NCBI GenBank assembly: GCA_019416425.1
Contig: DXXK01000043.1
Location: forward strand, 1 to 14,589
Source of the DNA: Bacteroidales bacterium
Lineage (GTDB): Bacteria; Bacteroidota; Bacteroidia; Bacteroidales; Muribaculaceae
Direction of reading: 5' to 3'
DNA: 14,589 nucleotides
Shown here: one piece after another, positions 6,519 to 14,527 of the stretch
How the letters are laid out: every line of letters begins with the position of its first letter
How positions within the stretch are numbered: the first letter of the stretch is position 1
Translations under genes and position numbers: made by a program
The notes under the pieces: model-generated
What the model was told of the DNA's origin: nothing
The model's input: the letters and a program-made list of their open reading frames with translations, nothing else
Databases searched by the model: none

Positions 6519-7328
6519 TTATTCGGCTGGAATGTCGTCGGTTTCCTCGGCCTCTGCGGTCTCCCGGACCGTGGCCCCGTTCTCCTCCGTGGTGTTGTCC
6601 TCGGGATGCTTCAGCTCGTACTGCTCCTGCGGAATGCGCACGTCGAAGTAGAATCCCTGCGCAGACTTGTCGCGCTTGCGCTTGTCGGTCTCGTCGGGAC
6701 GTACCGTCAGGTAATCATAGCCCGGCTCGATGAACGCCGCGTCTGTCGCCTCGTAGCCCAACAGCTGTACCATATCGTACTCATGCACAGGGTAGATCAC
6801 ATACCAGGCGTTCTTGATATCCTCGCCCGTGCCCGTGCTCTTGATGGCACCCAACAGATGCTCCAGACGGTACTCCCAGATCTTGGCGCGCATGTCCTTG
6901 CGCCGCTCCTTCAGCACATGGATCAGGAACGACATCTGACGCAGGTCGAAGGGATTGTCCTCCAGTGCCAGCTGAGCGTATTTTGTGATTGTGTCGATCT
7001 CGGCACGTGTATGCGTAGGCTTGGAGCGCAACTCGTCCGTACGGCCCGCGTACGGCGACAGCCGGTAGGGATCGTAATCCTCCTGGAACATATATCCTAA
7101 GTACAGATGGCGGAACTCCTCGTTGGTCATCGTCGTGTCGTTGACCTCGTACTTGGCCATCAGTTTCGGGAAATAGAAAGGACTTTGCGGATCCAGGGTA
7201 GTCTTGCGGATTTCCCCCAGATCGGGTTTTTCCACAGTGATCTTGCGCGACTTCGCAGGCGCGCCCAGACATGCAGGCGCGGCCAGCGCGGCCAGTAACG
7301 TCAATATGCCGAGAGTGTGTCTAAACAT
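6519..7328 (-). CDS. DUF4919-like exported protein of unknown function
   Basis: A 269-residue protein. Residues 1-22 form a hydrophobic signal peptide (FRHTLGILTLLAALAAPACLGA). Cys20 does not sit in a good lipobox, so signal peptidase I export to the periplasm is more likely than lipidation. The body contains DPQSPFYFPKLMAKY (46-60) and LYLGYMFQEDYDPY (75-88), a pattern I associate with DUF4919 of Bacteroidota; that is from memory rather than a search. Helical segments fill the middle and the C-terminal 30 residues are acidic and low in complexity. No catalytic motif is seen. Its ATG overlaps the end of the membrane-protein gene (TAG at 7321-7323) by 8 bases, so the two are translationally coupled and may act together at the envelope. 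Confidence 0.85.
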   Translation of the reverse strand: MFRHTLGILTLLAALAAPACLGAPAKSRKITVEKPDLGEIRKTTLDPQSPFYFPKLMAKYEVNDTTMTNEEFRHLYLGYMFQEDYDPYRLSPYAGRTDELRSKPTHTRAEIDTITKYAQLALEDNPFDLRQMSFLIHVLKERRKDMRAKIWEYRLEHLLGAIKSTGTGEDIKNAWYVIYPVHEYDMVQLLGYEATDAAFIEPGYDYLTVRPDETDKRKRDKSAQGFYFDVRIPQEQYELKHPEDNTTEENGATVRETAEAEETDDIPAE

Positions 7329-7863
7329 TTGGAACAGAATTTAATGCGATGACCAAAACCAGGACCACACCGATCTGCATGATAGTGATGGCTGTGGGGA
7401 AACCTTTGGCCAGCAGATATTTGAAGAAATTACCGGACCCCGGCGCCACAGGACGGCCGTCGGGAGTGCGGGAATAGAGGAGGAACCCCAGGAAGATCCC
7501 GCCGATCACGGCCAGAATCATGATGGAGTAGAGGAGAGTGGTGGACGAGCTGACGGAGAACCCGAGCAGACCCACGGCCAGTCCGGCCAGTCCGCCCGAG
7601 ATGATGTACCACATGCCGCGTGTCTGACGCATCACAGCCTGAGGTTCCAGGAATATGGTGAACGTCACCAGCAGAGTCATGCAGAACCATCCCGCCAGGA
7701 TGGTGCCGTTGATGGGCAGCAGCGGGTAGCCGTTGCGCGTTGCCAGACTCAGGCACACCAGACCGATGTAGGACAGGGCCGGCGCCAGCACTATTCGCGT
7801 GGCCAAGGCCCACAGGGCTCCGGCAAACAACACGCAACTGATTATAATCAAAAATACCGTCAT
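7321..7863 (-). CDS. Uncharacterised polytopic inner-membrane protein
   Basis: A 180-residue hydrophobic protein with about six predicted transmembrane helices, near residues 3-21, 25-42, 51-72, 85-105, 108-129 and 155-176. Conspicuous Gly-rich segments are ISGGLAGLAVGLLGFSV and MILAVIGGIFLGFLLYS. A short loop at about 132-150 (TPDGRPVAPGSGNFFKYL) separates the last helix. I do not recognise a named family; transporter, anchor or quality-control roles are all open. It starts 52 bases after the PgpH-type phosphodiesterase stop and overlaps the next gene by 8 bases. The frame and the membrane profile together make it a convincing gene despite the lack of a family. Confidence 0.85.
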   Translation of the reverse strand: MTVFLIIISCVLFAGALWALATRIVLAPALSYIGLVCLSLATRNGYPLLPINGTILAGWFCMTLLVTFTIFLEPQAVMRQTRGMWYIISGGLAGLAVGLLGFSVSSSTTLLYSIMILAVIGGIFLGFLLYSRTPDGRPVAPGSGNFFKYLLAKGFPTAITIMQIGVVLVLVIALNSVPNV

Positions 7864-7915
7864 ATCATATTTAGAACGCCCCAGTAACCGATTTTAGTTC
7901 GTCATGCGCCGATTT

Positions 7916-10015
7916 TCAGTTTTTTGCGGTCGGTTCCGCCTCCGTTCTGGGCTCCGAATGCTCGGGGCGTTTCAGTTCAGGGTATGCCACACGTCCGTGG
8001 TAGATGGTCTGCAGACGCTTCTTGAACGCCTGCTTGATGGTCTCCACATCCTTGAAGCTGATGGGGCTGTCCTTGAACATGCCGTCCTTGACCTGACCGT
8101 CGATGATGCGGTCCACCAGACTGTCCAGCGCTTGGGTGGAATAGTCCTTCAGGCTGCGCGACGCCGCCTCGACCGAGTCGGCCATCATCAGTATGGCCGT
8201 CTCCTTGCTCTGCGGGTTCGGACCCGGGTACATGAACTTGCTCTTGTCCACCGGGTGGTTCTCGTCGGCGTTGTTCATGGCCGTGTTGTAGAAGTACCGG
8301 GTCACGCTGCGTCCATGGTGCTCGGGAATGAACGCCCGCACCATTGGTGGCAGTTTCTCCTTCTGCGCCAGCTCCATGCCCTTGGTGACGTGCGAGATGA
8401 TCTTCTGGGCGCTTACCTCCGGGTCGAGGCCGTCGTGCGGATTGATGTTGTGCTGGTTCTCGGTGAAGAACATCGGATTGTACAGTTTGCCGATGTCATG
8501 GTAGAGCGCTCCGGTTCGTACCAGCTGGGTATTCGCGCCGATTGCCCTGGCGGCCTCGGCCGCCAGCATGGACACCTGCATGGAATGCTGGAATGTGCCG
8601 GGAGCCTCCTCGGCCAGACGGCGCAGCAGCGAGTTGTTGATGTCCGACAGCTCCACTAACGTCACAGTCGATGTGAAGCCGAACAGCTTCTCGATCACCA
8701 GTATCAGGATGTATACGAAGCTAAGTATCACCGAGTTGATGGCGAACATGCCGATCATGCGCCAGCTGAAGTTCATCAGCGTTCCGTCGGACAGCAGGAG
8801 CAGGGCAGTATAGGCCACCACGTATGCCGCGAAGGTCAGTGCGGCGGTGCGCAGCAGCTGGCTGCGCTGGCTCAGCGTCCGGATTGAGAAGGCCGCGGTC
8901 AGACCTGCCGCAAGCTCCAGGAAGATGAACTGCATGGCGTCCAGCGCCACAAGGCTCGATATCATCACCGCCGTCAGCAGTGAGAAGATGGCCGTCCGCG
9001 AGTCGAAGAACACCAGGATAACCACCGGAACCGCCGCGAAGGGCACCAGATATACCCCGTAGCGGATGTACTCGAACATCAGCACGTCGAACACCACGAA
9101 CAGCGCGATGAACGTCATCAGGAACGTCATCTTCTTGGGAGACTCGAAGAAGGTGGACCGGTAGATGGCCATGAAGAAGTACAGTCCCATGAAGCAGAGC
9201 AGGATGAACAGGCCCTGGCCCACGTAGAAGTATGTGTCCGTATGTGTTTCGCCACGGGTGTCGCGCATCTTCTGCATGTAGGTGTTGAGGTTGGTGTAGA
9301 CCTGCGGGGTCACGATCTCGCCACGGTCCACGATGCGCTGACCCTTCTTGATGACGCCGATGGAGGCGTCGGCCGCCAGATATTCCTGTGCGCGGAACTT
9401 CCTGTCGTTCAGTGTGTCCAGAACGATGTTGGGAATCAGTATGGTGTTGAGCGCGGAGGCGATCTCATCGTTGTGTTCCTCAAGCACGGGGGCTCCGGCG
9501 GCGCGGTAGGCCGAATCGATGAACTCGAAAGCCATGGCCGGCGACAGCATCTCGTTGCAGTCGATGGTAATCAGTGCGTCGGCGCCGTTGATCTTGCTGG
9601 CTATGCGGGCCTCGTGCGGCTGATCCTTGAAGATCTTGTCATAAATCTTGGTGTCCACCACACCGCGGCCGTATATCTCGGACAGCAGCTGCATCAGCAC
9701 CCTGTGGGCCTGCGGCGGGGTCTTGCCCTCGATGGCGGTGCTGAAACGCTTCATGCGGGCGGCTGCCACGTTGTCCAGGCGCTTCACTATCGGCATGAAC
9801 TCCCGGTCGATGCTGTCGCGCATCCTCTGGGCCGATGCCGAGTCACGCTTCACCTCCATGTCGAAGTCCGCCATCAGCAGCTGGTAGCGCCACGGCTGGT
9901 TCAGTTCGTAACTGTAGTTCTGGGTGTCGTTGTGCGGCATCAGGCACAGCAGCAGCGCCGTCGCTCCGATCAGCAGCAACAGGACTGTCAGCAGGTCTTT
10001 CGTCTTCTTTTTCAT
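7916..10015 (-). CDS. 7TM-HD (PgpH-type) cyclic-di-AMP phosphodiesterase
   Basis: Membrane phosphodiesterase predicted to hydrolyse c-di-AMP to pApA. The order over 699 residues matches PgpH of Firmicutes: an N-terminal membrane segment (about 8-26), a large extracytoplasmic domain (about 28-260), a 7TM block (about 263-445), the linker TVTLVELSDINNSLLRRLAE (450-469) and a cytoplasmic HD domain. Metal-ligand candidates are His477 in FQHSM, His506-Asp507 in YHDIGK, His542 in ISHVTKG, His566-His567 in EHHG and Asp613 in MADSVEA. All are present, so it is probably active. The gene begins 3 bases after the relA/spoT stop, which strongly suggests co-transcription and possible co-regulation. The C-terminal 20 residues are charged and probably disordered. 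Confidence 0.9.
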   Translation of the reverse strand: MKKKTKDLLTVLLLLIGATALLLCLMPHNDTQNYSYELNQPWRYQLLMADFDMEVKRDSASAQRMRDSIDREFMPIVKRLDNVAAARMKRFSTAIEGKTPPQAHRVLMQLLSEIYGRGVVDTKIYDKIFKDQPHEARIASKINGADALITIDCNEMLSPAMAFEFIDSAYRAAGAPVLEEHNDEIASALNTILIPNIVLDTLNDRKFRAQEYLAADASIGVIKKGQRIVDRGEIVTPQVYTNLNTYMQKMRDTRGETHTDTYFYVGQGLFILLCFMGLYFFMAIYRSTFFESPKKMTFLMTFIALFVVFDVLMFEYIRYGVYLVPFAAVPVVILVFFDSRTAIFSLLTAVMISSLVALDAMQFIFLELAAGLTAAFSIRTLSQRSQLLRTAALTFAAYVVAYTALLLLSDGTLMNFSWRMIGMFAINSVILSFVYILILVIEKLFGFTSTVTLVELSDINNSLLRRLAEEAPGTFQHSMQVSMLAAEAARAIGANTQLVRTGALYHDIGKLYNPMFFTENQHNINPHDGLDPEVSAQKIISHVTKGMELAQKEKLPPMVRAFIPEHHGRSVTRYFYNTAMNNADENHPVDKSKFMYPGPNPQSKETAILMMADSVEAASRSLKDYSTQALDSLVDRIIDGQVKDGMFKDSPISFKDVETIKQAFKKRLQTIYHGRVAYPELKRPEHSEPRTEAEPTAKN

Positions 10016-10018
10016 CTC

Positions 10019-12310
10019 TTAACTGATTCTGGCGGCCTTCTGGACCCCCTTGATTTCCTTCAGGTTCTGGCAGATCAGGTTTGCCGTATCGGTATTGTCC
10101 ACCAGGACGGTCAGCTCGCACTGGAACACCTCGTGCGGCGCGGATATGTTCAGGCCTCGGATGTTGATGTCGAGTTTCTGCGACACCACTTTAGTTATCT
10201 CCTCCAGGATTCCGTGCCGGTCGATACCCTCGATCTGGATGCGGGCTATGAATTTCTCGGCCGTGCCGCCCCAACGCGTGGCCACCAGGCGCGGGCCGTA
10301 TCCGGTCTTGAGCCTCATTGCCACGGGGCACGACACCTTGTGGAGCACCACCTCCTCGTCATCGTTCACGAATCCCAGCACGTCGTCGCCCGGTATGGGA
10401 CTGCAGCACATCTCGATGATGTAGTTTGGACGGTCGGCGTCGGGATGGAGCACGAACACCTTCTTGCGGTCGATCGGCTCGCGTTCGGGTTCCGGATCGG
10501 ATGCCTTCTTGCTCTTGCGCGAGGCGAACGGGTTGCGTATCAGCTTCTTCAGCAGGTTGGTGCGCTTCTTGTACAAGGCCTTGAGCTGGTCGGCCGACAG
10601 GGTCACCTCCTCCTTGGCCATGCGGACGTACAGGTCATCGGGATCCTTGGTGTTGAAGTTCTCGCACAGGCGCTGGATCAGCTCGTCGGTAATCTCGAAA
10701 CCCTCGCTCAGGGCTACGCTCTGCAGCAGCTGGCGCCCGCGTTCTATCTGATGCGGCCGGCTCCGGCGCAGGAAGTCGCGGATGCAGTTCTGTGCCTTGG
10801 CCGTGTTGCAGTAGTTCAGCCATTCGCTCATGGGGACCTGCGTCTTGCTGGTGATTATCTCCACCTGGTCGCCGCTGTCCAGCTGATGGCTCAGCGGCAC
10901 TAACTTATGGTTGATCTTGCCCGCCAGGCAGTGTAGCCCTAACTGGGTATGGATGGCGAACGCCATGTCCAGCACCGTGGCCTTGGCCGGGAGTGTCAGC
11001 AGGTCGCCGTTGGGTGTGAAGACGTATATCTCGCGCGCGAACAGGTTCAGCTTGATGGTGTCCAGGAAGTCGATGGCGTTGGGCTCCGGGTTGGCCAGGA
11101 TATCCTTGATGGTGTTCATCCACTTGTCCAGCTCAGAGTCGTCCTCGTACTCGCCTGTCTTGTATTTCCAGTGCGCGGCGTAGCCCAGCTCCGCGATCTC
11201 GTCCATCTTCCTGCTGCGGATCTGCACCTCTATCCACCTGCCTTCCGGACCCATCGCGGTGAGGTGCAGGGCGCGGTATCCGTTGGCCTTGGGCACGGAT
11301 GTCCAGTCGCGGATGCGGTCCGGGTGCACCTTGTGTCCGTCGCTGAAGAAAGTGTAGATCTGCCAGCAGCGCAGGCGCTCCTGTGCGTCGTCATCGTTCT
11401 CGAAGATGACGCGCACGGCGTAGACGTCGTAGATCTCGCTGAATGGAATCTTCTTAGTCTCCATCTTATTATATATGGAGAATGCGCTCTTGACGCGTGC
11501 CTTGATGGTGTACTTGAATCCGGCGGCGTCGAGTTTGGCGCGCACCGGGGCCACGAACTGTTCCACCACGGCCTCGCGGTGTGCCTGCGACTCGCTCACC
11601 AATGCCTGGATTTCGTTGTACTTCTGCGGATGCTCGTACTTGAACGCCAGGTCCTCCAGTTCCTGCTTGATCTTGTACAGACCCAGGCGGTGCGCCAGCG
11701 GCGCGTAGACGTAGAGGGTCTCGCCGGCGATCTTGTACTGTTTCTCGGGGCGCATGGACGCCAATGTGCGCATGTTGTGCAGGCGGTCGGCCATCTTGAT
11801 CAGCACCACGCGGATGTCGGTGGACATGGACAGCAGCAGCTTGCGGAAGTTCTCGGCCTGGAGCGACGCGCGCGAGCCGAAGATGCCCCCCGATATCTTG
11901 GTGAGGCCCTCGACGATTGAGGCGATTTTCTCGCCGAAGTTCGCGGCTATGTCCTCGCGGGTGAACTCGGTGTCCTCCACCACGTCATGGAGCAACGCGG
12001 CGCAGATGGACGTGGAGCCCAGTCCCAGCTCGGAGATGACGATCTTGGCCACGGCGATGGGGTGGAGGATGTAGGGCTCCCCGCTGCGGCGGCGCACCCC
12101 CGCATGAGCGGCTTTGGCGAACCGGTAGGCGCGCTCTATCTTCTCCACCTTCTTGCGGTGGTTGCTGTTCAGATAGGCACGCAACAGTTCCTGATAGGCG
12201 TTCTCGACCATCTGATTCTCTTCCTCCGGACTCTTGGGAGTATATTCCGGAGCCTGGATATATTGGGGAACCGGCACGTACTCGGTTCGTTTAGGCGCAT
12301 CTTCCGACAT
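10019..12310 (-). CDS. rel: Bifunctional (p)ppGpp synthetase/hydrolase (RelA/SpoT family)
   Basis: Long RSH enzyme that makes and degrades (p)ppGpp. From the ATG at 12310 it has 763 residues. The HD hydrolase domain (about 45-200) has GVRRRSGEPYILHP (71-84), LLHDVVEDT (106-114) and KMADRLHNMRTL (172-183); this intact HD suggests hydrolase activity. The synthetase domain (about 250-385) has SIYNKM (278-283), EIYDVYAVRVIF (292-303), DWTSVPKANGYRALHL (335-350) and EVQIRSRKM (361-369). TGS follows at about 427-487 (IYVFTPNGDLLTLP), then a Cys region (MCCSPIPGDDVLGFV, 634-648) and a C-terminal ACT domain (685-763). A frame extension reaches a TTG at 12319, but the promoter at 12330-12361 would leave it almost no leader, so ATG is chosen. 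It is probably the only long RSH, or one of two, in the genome. Confidence 0.95.
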   Translation of the reverse strand: MSEDAPKRTEYVPVPQYIQAPEYTPKSPEEENQMVENAYQELLRAYLNSNHRKKVEKIERAYRFAKAAHAGVRRRSGEPYILHPIAVAKIVISELGLGSTSICAALLHDVVEDTEFTREDIAANFGEKIASIVEGLTKISGGIFGSRASLQAENFRKLLLSMSTDIRVVLIKMADRLHNMRTLASMRPEKQYKIAGETLYVYAPLAHRLGLYKIKQELEDLAFKYEHPQKYNEIQALVSESQAHREAVVEQFVAPVRAKLDAAGFKYTIKARVKSAFSIYNKMETKKIPFSEIYDVYAVRVIFENDDDAQERLRCWQIYTFFSDGHKVHPDRIRDWTSVPKANGYRALHLTAMGPEGRWIEVQIRSRKMDEIAELGYAAHWKYKTGEYEDDSELDKWMNTIKDILANPEPNAIDFLDTIKLNLFAREIYVFTPNGDLLTLPAKATVLDMAFAIHTQLGLHCLAGKINHKLVPLSHQLDSGDQVEIITSKTQVPMSEWLNYCNTAKAQNCIRDFLRRSRPHQIERGRQLLQSVALSEGFEITDELIQRLCENFNTKDPDDLYVRMAKEEVTLSADQLKALYKKRTNLLKKLIRNPFASRKSKKASDPEPEREPIDRKKVFVLHPDADRPNYIIEMCCSPIPGDDVLGFVNDDEEVVLHKVSCPVAMRLKTGYGPRLVATRWGGTAEKFIARIQIEGIDRHGILEEITKVVSQKLDINIRGLNISAPHEVFQCELTVLVDNTDTANLICQNLKEIKGVQKAARIS

Positions 12311-12329
12311 AAACCACAAACATATACCA

Positions 12330-12361
12330 CAAAATTACGAAACAAGTCTTAAAATAGCAAA
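12330..12361 (-). promoter_or_regulatory. Promoter of the rel-pgpH unit
   Basis: The minus strand reads TTTG (12358-12361), then a 20-base spacer, then TAATTTTG (12330-12337). This is a textbook match to the Bacteroidota TTTG-N19/21-TAnnTTTG promoter. Transcription would start near 12323 and give a leader of about 13 bases before the ATG at 12310. A second, overlapping -7-like TATGTTTG lies at 12317-12324 but would start transcripts at the ATG itself. It separates rel from the lipoprotein gene as a distinct transcription unit. Confidence 0.75.
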
Positions 12362-12399
12362 TTTTTCGACAGCCCATAGCCTTCCTTCTTCCGGCAGCG

Positions 12400-14412
12400 T
12401 CAGCGGATGCGGGCGTTGCGCTGGCTCTTGCGGCGGTTGCGCCGCGTCTGCTCGTCCTCGAAGGGGTTCTCGGTCGGGTCGAAGTAGTCCTCTTCCTCCT
12501 CCTCGTCGATGCCGTACTGGTCCTTGCCCTTGCGGCGGACGCCGCGTTTGGGTTCCTTCGGCTTGTTCTTCAGGATGGCGACGGGTTTCTGCTGGTCGAT
12601 CGGTGTGGCGAACACGTCCCATTCCTCTTCCTTGTCCCAGTTCTTCTTCATGTTGATGGCCTTGGGGTAGTAGTAGGCCACCTCGGGCTGGAGTCCGGTC
12701 TCATAGTCGCCGGTGTCGTAGTTGCCGTTGCCGTTGACATCCTCGAAGACGCGGGCGTAGTACTTGCCCGGGGGCAGGAACGGGAAGAAGGCGCGGCTGT
12801 TCTCCACCGGAGCGATGCGGACGGGCTTGTCCGAGCCGTCCAGCAGCTCCACCAGGGCGGGCATCGCCGGATCCAGGCCTGACAGCGCCAGGGTCAGTGT
12901 GCAGTAGTCGCTCTCCTTCTTGGTGGTCAGGTCCATGGAGAACGGACGCGTGGGCTTGCCGTACATGTCGGTTCCGGCCAGCGAGTCGATATCCACCTTG
13001 TACTTGGTGTCGTAGTCCCACGGGAAGTCGATTGCAAGCGTCCTCGGCGCGAGCGGGTCGGGGTTGTAGACCCTGAGATTCCGTACCGGAGTCCAGACGG
13101 TGTCGCGCTGGAACTTCAGGTGTATCATCGTGGTGTCCAGGCGCGCCAACGGCGTCATGGACTCGATCAAGGCCGGCTCGTAGACCTCCTGTCCCCCGCT
13201 GCCCATGCTCTGGAACGCGGTGGTGATGCGGGCTATGGAGTCGGCGGCGCTGATTTTCACCTCTTCCTTCTTCTTTTTTTTCTTGGGTGCGGGGGCCTTC
13301 TTGCGGATGAACTTCAGGGTGTCCAGCACCTCCACGGGCAATTTGCCGCGTTCGGCGCGTGTGTAGCCCACCTCCATCATGATTGAGTCCTGCATGGCCA
13401 GGTCGGTGCGGAGCCACATTGTTATGGAGTCGGCTCCCTCGCGGCTCTCGCGGATGGCAGGGAACGGGCCGTCGTGGCCCAGGATGCGCATGGCGGGGTA
13501 GACGTCGGACGGAGCGTTCATCTTCAGGAACAGCTTGTTGGAGTCGTTGCGCTCGTACTTGCTGACGAACTGTGTGCGCCGTGGCGAGATGAACGTGCGC
13601 AGCAGCACGTCGTTGGGCAGGAATATGGTGCGCTGACGCGTGGTGACGGTGTCCACCTGACCCAGGGCGGTGTAGGTGGTGTCCGTCGCGGTGGCGAACT
13701 CGGTGCCGGGAGTGACGATCTGGTCATAGAACGCCACCTCGTCCATGTCGGAGGTGAACCGGAAGTCGTTGTCGTTGTCCATGACGGCGAACACTCGGTA
13801 CTGTCCGGGGGCGAGTCCTCGGATAATGAATCTTCCGGTCTCGTCGGCCTTGGCTACGCGTAGCAGCGGCTTGTTCATGAAGGTCGAATCGGCCCTCATG
13901 GCGGAGTCGGGCAGCGCCTCATGGACGCCGACCAGTATGCCGGGGCGGGGCTCCAGGTCGCGGGCGCCCAGCACGCGTCCCGAGATGCGGAGCGAGTCGA
14001 TGGTCGGGCCTGTGGAGAATGTGTATGCGAAGTTCCGGAGCTTGTTGGCCTCGTTGTTGTCCTCGATGGCGTCGGCGAAGTCGATGGTGTAGGTGGTGTT
14101 GTCGGCCAGGGAGTCGAACCTGACTGTCACGGTGCGTCCCAGACTGGATACCCTGGGCGGGCGGCCGGCGGGGGAGACCACCACCTTCGAGAATGCGTCC
14201 TTGACGTTTACCAGCTCGTTGAAAGTCAGCCTCATCTCCGGGCGCTTCACGTTGGTGGCTCCGGGCAACGGGCTGGCGGTTACCAGGTAGGGCGGGTCCT
14301 CGTCGCGTGGTCCGCCGCTGGGATTGCCCACGTTGGCGCATCCGGCCGTCAGACCCGACAGCACAGCGCACACCGACAGGGACAGATATATGCGTTTTAT
14401 ACTCGTAGACAT
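12400..14412 (-). CDS. Outer-membrane/periplasmic lipoprotein with N-terminal Ig-like (Big_5) domain
   Basis: A 670-residue predicted lipoprotein. The lipobox is LTAGC with the lipidated Cys at 25, followed by ANVGNPSGGPRDEDPPYLV, a pattern I know from Bacteroidota lipoproteins. Residues 40-135 look like a Big_5/Ig-like domain (VSSLGRTVTVRFDSLADNTT). Residues 141-225 resemble a carboxypeptidase-regulatory-like beta sandwich (ISGRVLG; GRFIIRGLAPGQYRVFAVMD). A Lys-rich linker (AMAP-like KKAPAPKKKKKKEE) lies at 371-384. Near the end, FEDVNGNGNYDTGDY (556-570) is a calcium-loop-like DxNxNxxxDxGD motif. Residues 614-670 are highly charged, first basic, then acidic, then basic. The function is unknown; surface or periplasmic structural or adhesive roles are inference. 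It has its own divergent promoter at 14434-14441. Confidence 0.88.
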   Translation of the reverse strand: MSTSIKRIYLSLSVCAVLSGLTAGCANVGNPSGGPRDEDPPYLVTASPLPGATNVKRPEMRLTFNELVNVKDAFSKVVVSPAGRPPRVSSLGRTVTVRFDSLADNTTYTIDFADAIEDNNEANKLRNFAYTFSTGPTIDSLRISGRVLGARDLEPRPGILVGVHEALPDSAMRADSTFMNKPLLRVAKADETGRFIIRGLAPGQYRVFAVMDNDNDFRFTSDMDEVAFYDQIVTPGTEFATATDTTYTALGQVDTVTTRQRTIFLPNDVLLRTFISPRRTQFVSKYERNDSNKLFLKMNAPSDVYPAMRILGHDGPFPAIRESREGADSITMWLRTDLAMQDSIMMEVGYTRAERGKLPVEVLDTLKFIRKKAPAPKKKKKKEEVKISAADSIARITTAFQSMGSGGQEVYEPALIESMTPLARLDTTMIHLKFQRDTVWTPVRNLRVYNPDPLAPRTLAIDFPWDYDTKYKVDIDSLAGTDMYGKPTRPFSMDLTTKKESDYCTLTLALSGLDPAMPALVELLDGSDKPVRIAPVENSRAFFPFLPPGKYYARVFEDVNGNGNYDTGDYETGLQPEVAYYYPKAINMKKNWDKEEEWDVFATPIDQQKPVAILKNKPKEPKRGVRRKGKDQYGIDEEEEEDYFDPTENPFEDEQTRRNRRKSQRNARIR

Positions 14413-14433
14413 GTCCTTTTTTATTTAGAATGC

Positions 14434-14441
14434 CAAAAATA
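14434..14441 (-). promoter_or_regulatory. Predicted -7 box for the lipoprotein gene
   Basis: The minus strand reads TATTTTTG at 14434-14441, matching the TAnnTTTG consensus. A TTTA about 19 bases upstream is a weak stand-in for the -33 element. The start would lie near 14427, leaving a leader of about 15 bases with AAAAAAGGAC just before the ATG at 14412. Confidence 0.5.
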
Positions 14442-14507
14442 CATAAAAATTAGCAGAAATTAAACGGAAAATGTCAATTTTCTGACTTTTATGCCTAAAA
14501 CCTCAAA

Positions 14508-14527
14508 AAAAAGCGGTATATTTGCAA
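14508..14527 (+). promoter_or_regulatory. Predicted rightward promoter at the window end
   Basis: TATATTTG at 14517-14524 matches the Bacteroidota -7 consensus. The block AAAAAGC-NN-TATATTTGCAA is the same as at 159-178 apart from the two spacer bases. No -33 TTTG is seen at the proper spacing. It points off the right edge toward an unseen gene or RNA. Confidence 0.55.

Noticed and set aside
9242..10903. A 553-codon plus-strand open frame opposite the HD phosphodiesterase and rel
   Set aside because: Both minus-strand genes have intact catalytic motifs here. The plus-strand frame is low in complexity (His/Gln/Val/Leu-rich) with no domain or promoter.
10949..11920. A 323-codon plus-strand open frame opposite rel
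   Set aside because: It mirrors the synthetase and HD regions of rel, and its composition is that of a shadow frame.
12311..12319. TTG start for rel, adding three residues
   Set aside because: The codon is TTG and lies inside a possible -7 box, leaving almost no leader from the strong promoter. The ATG at 12310 is a better start.
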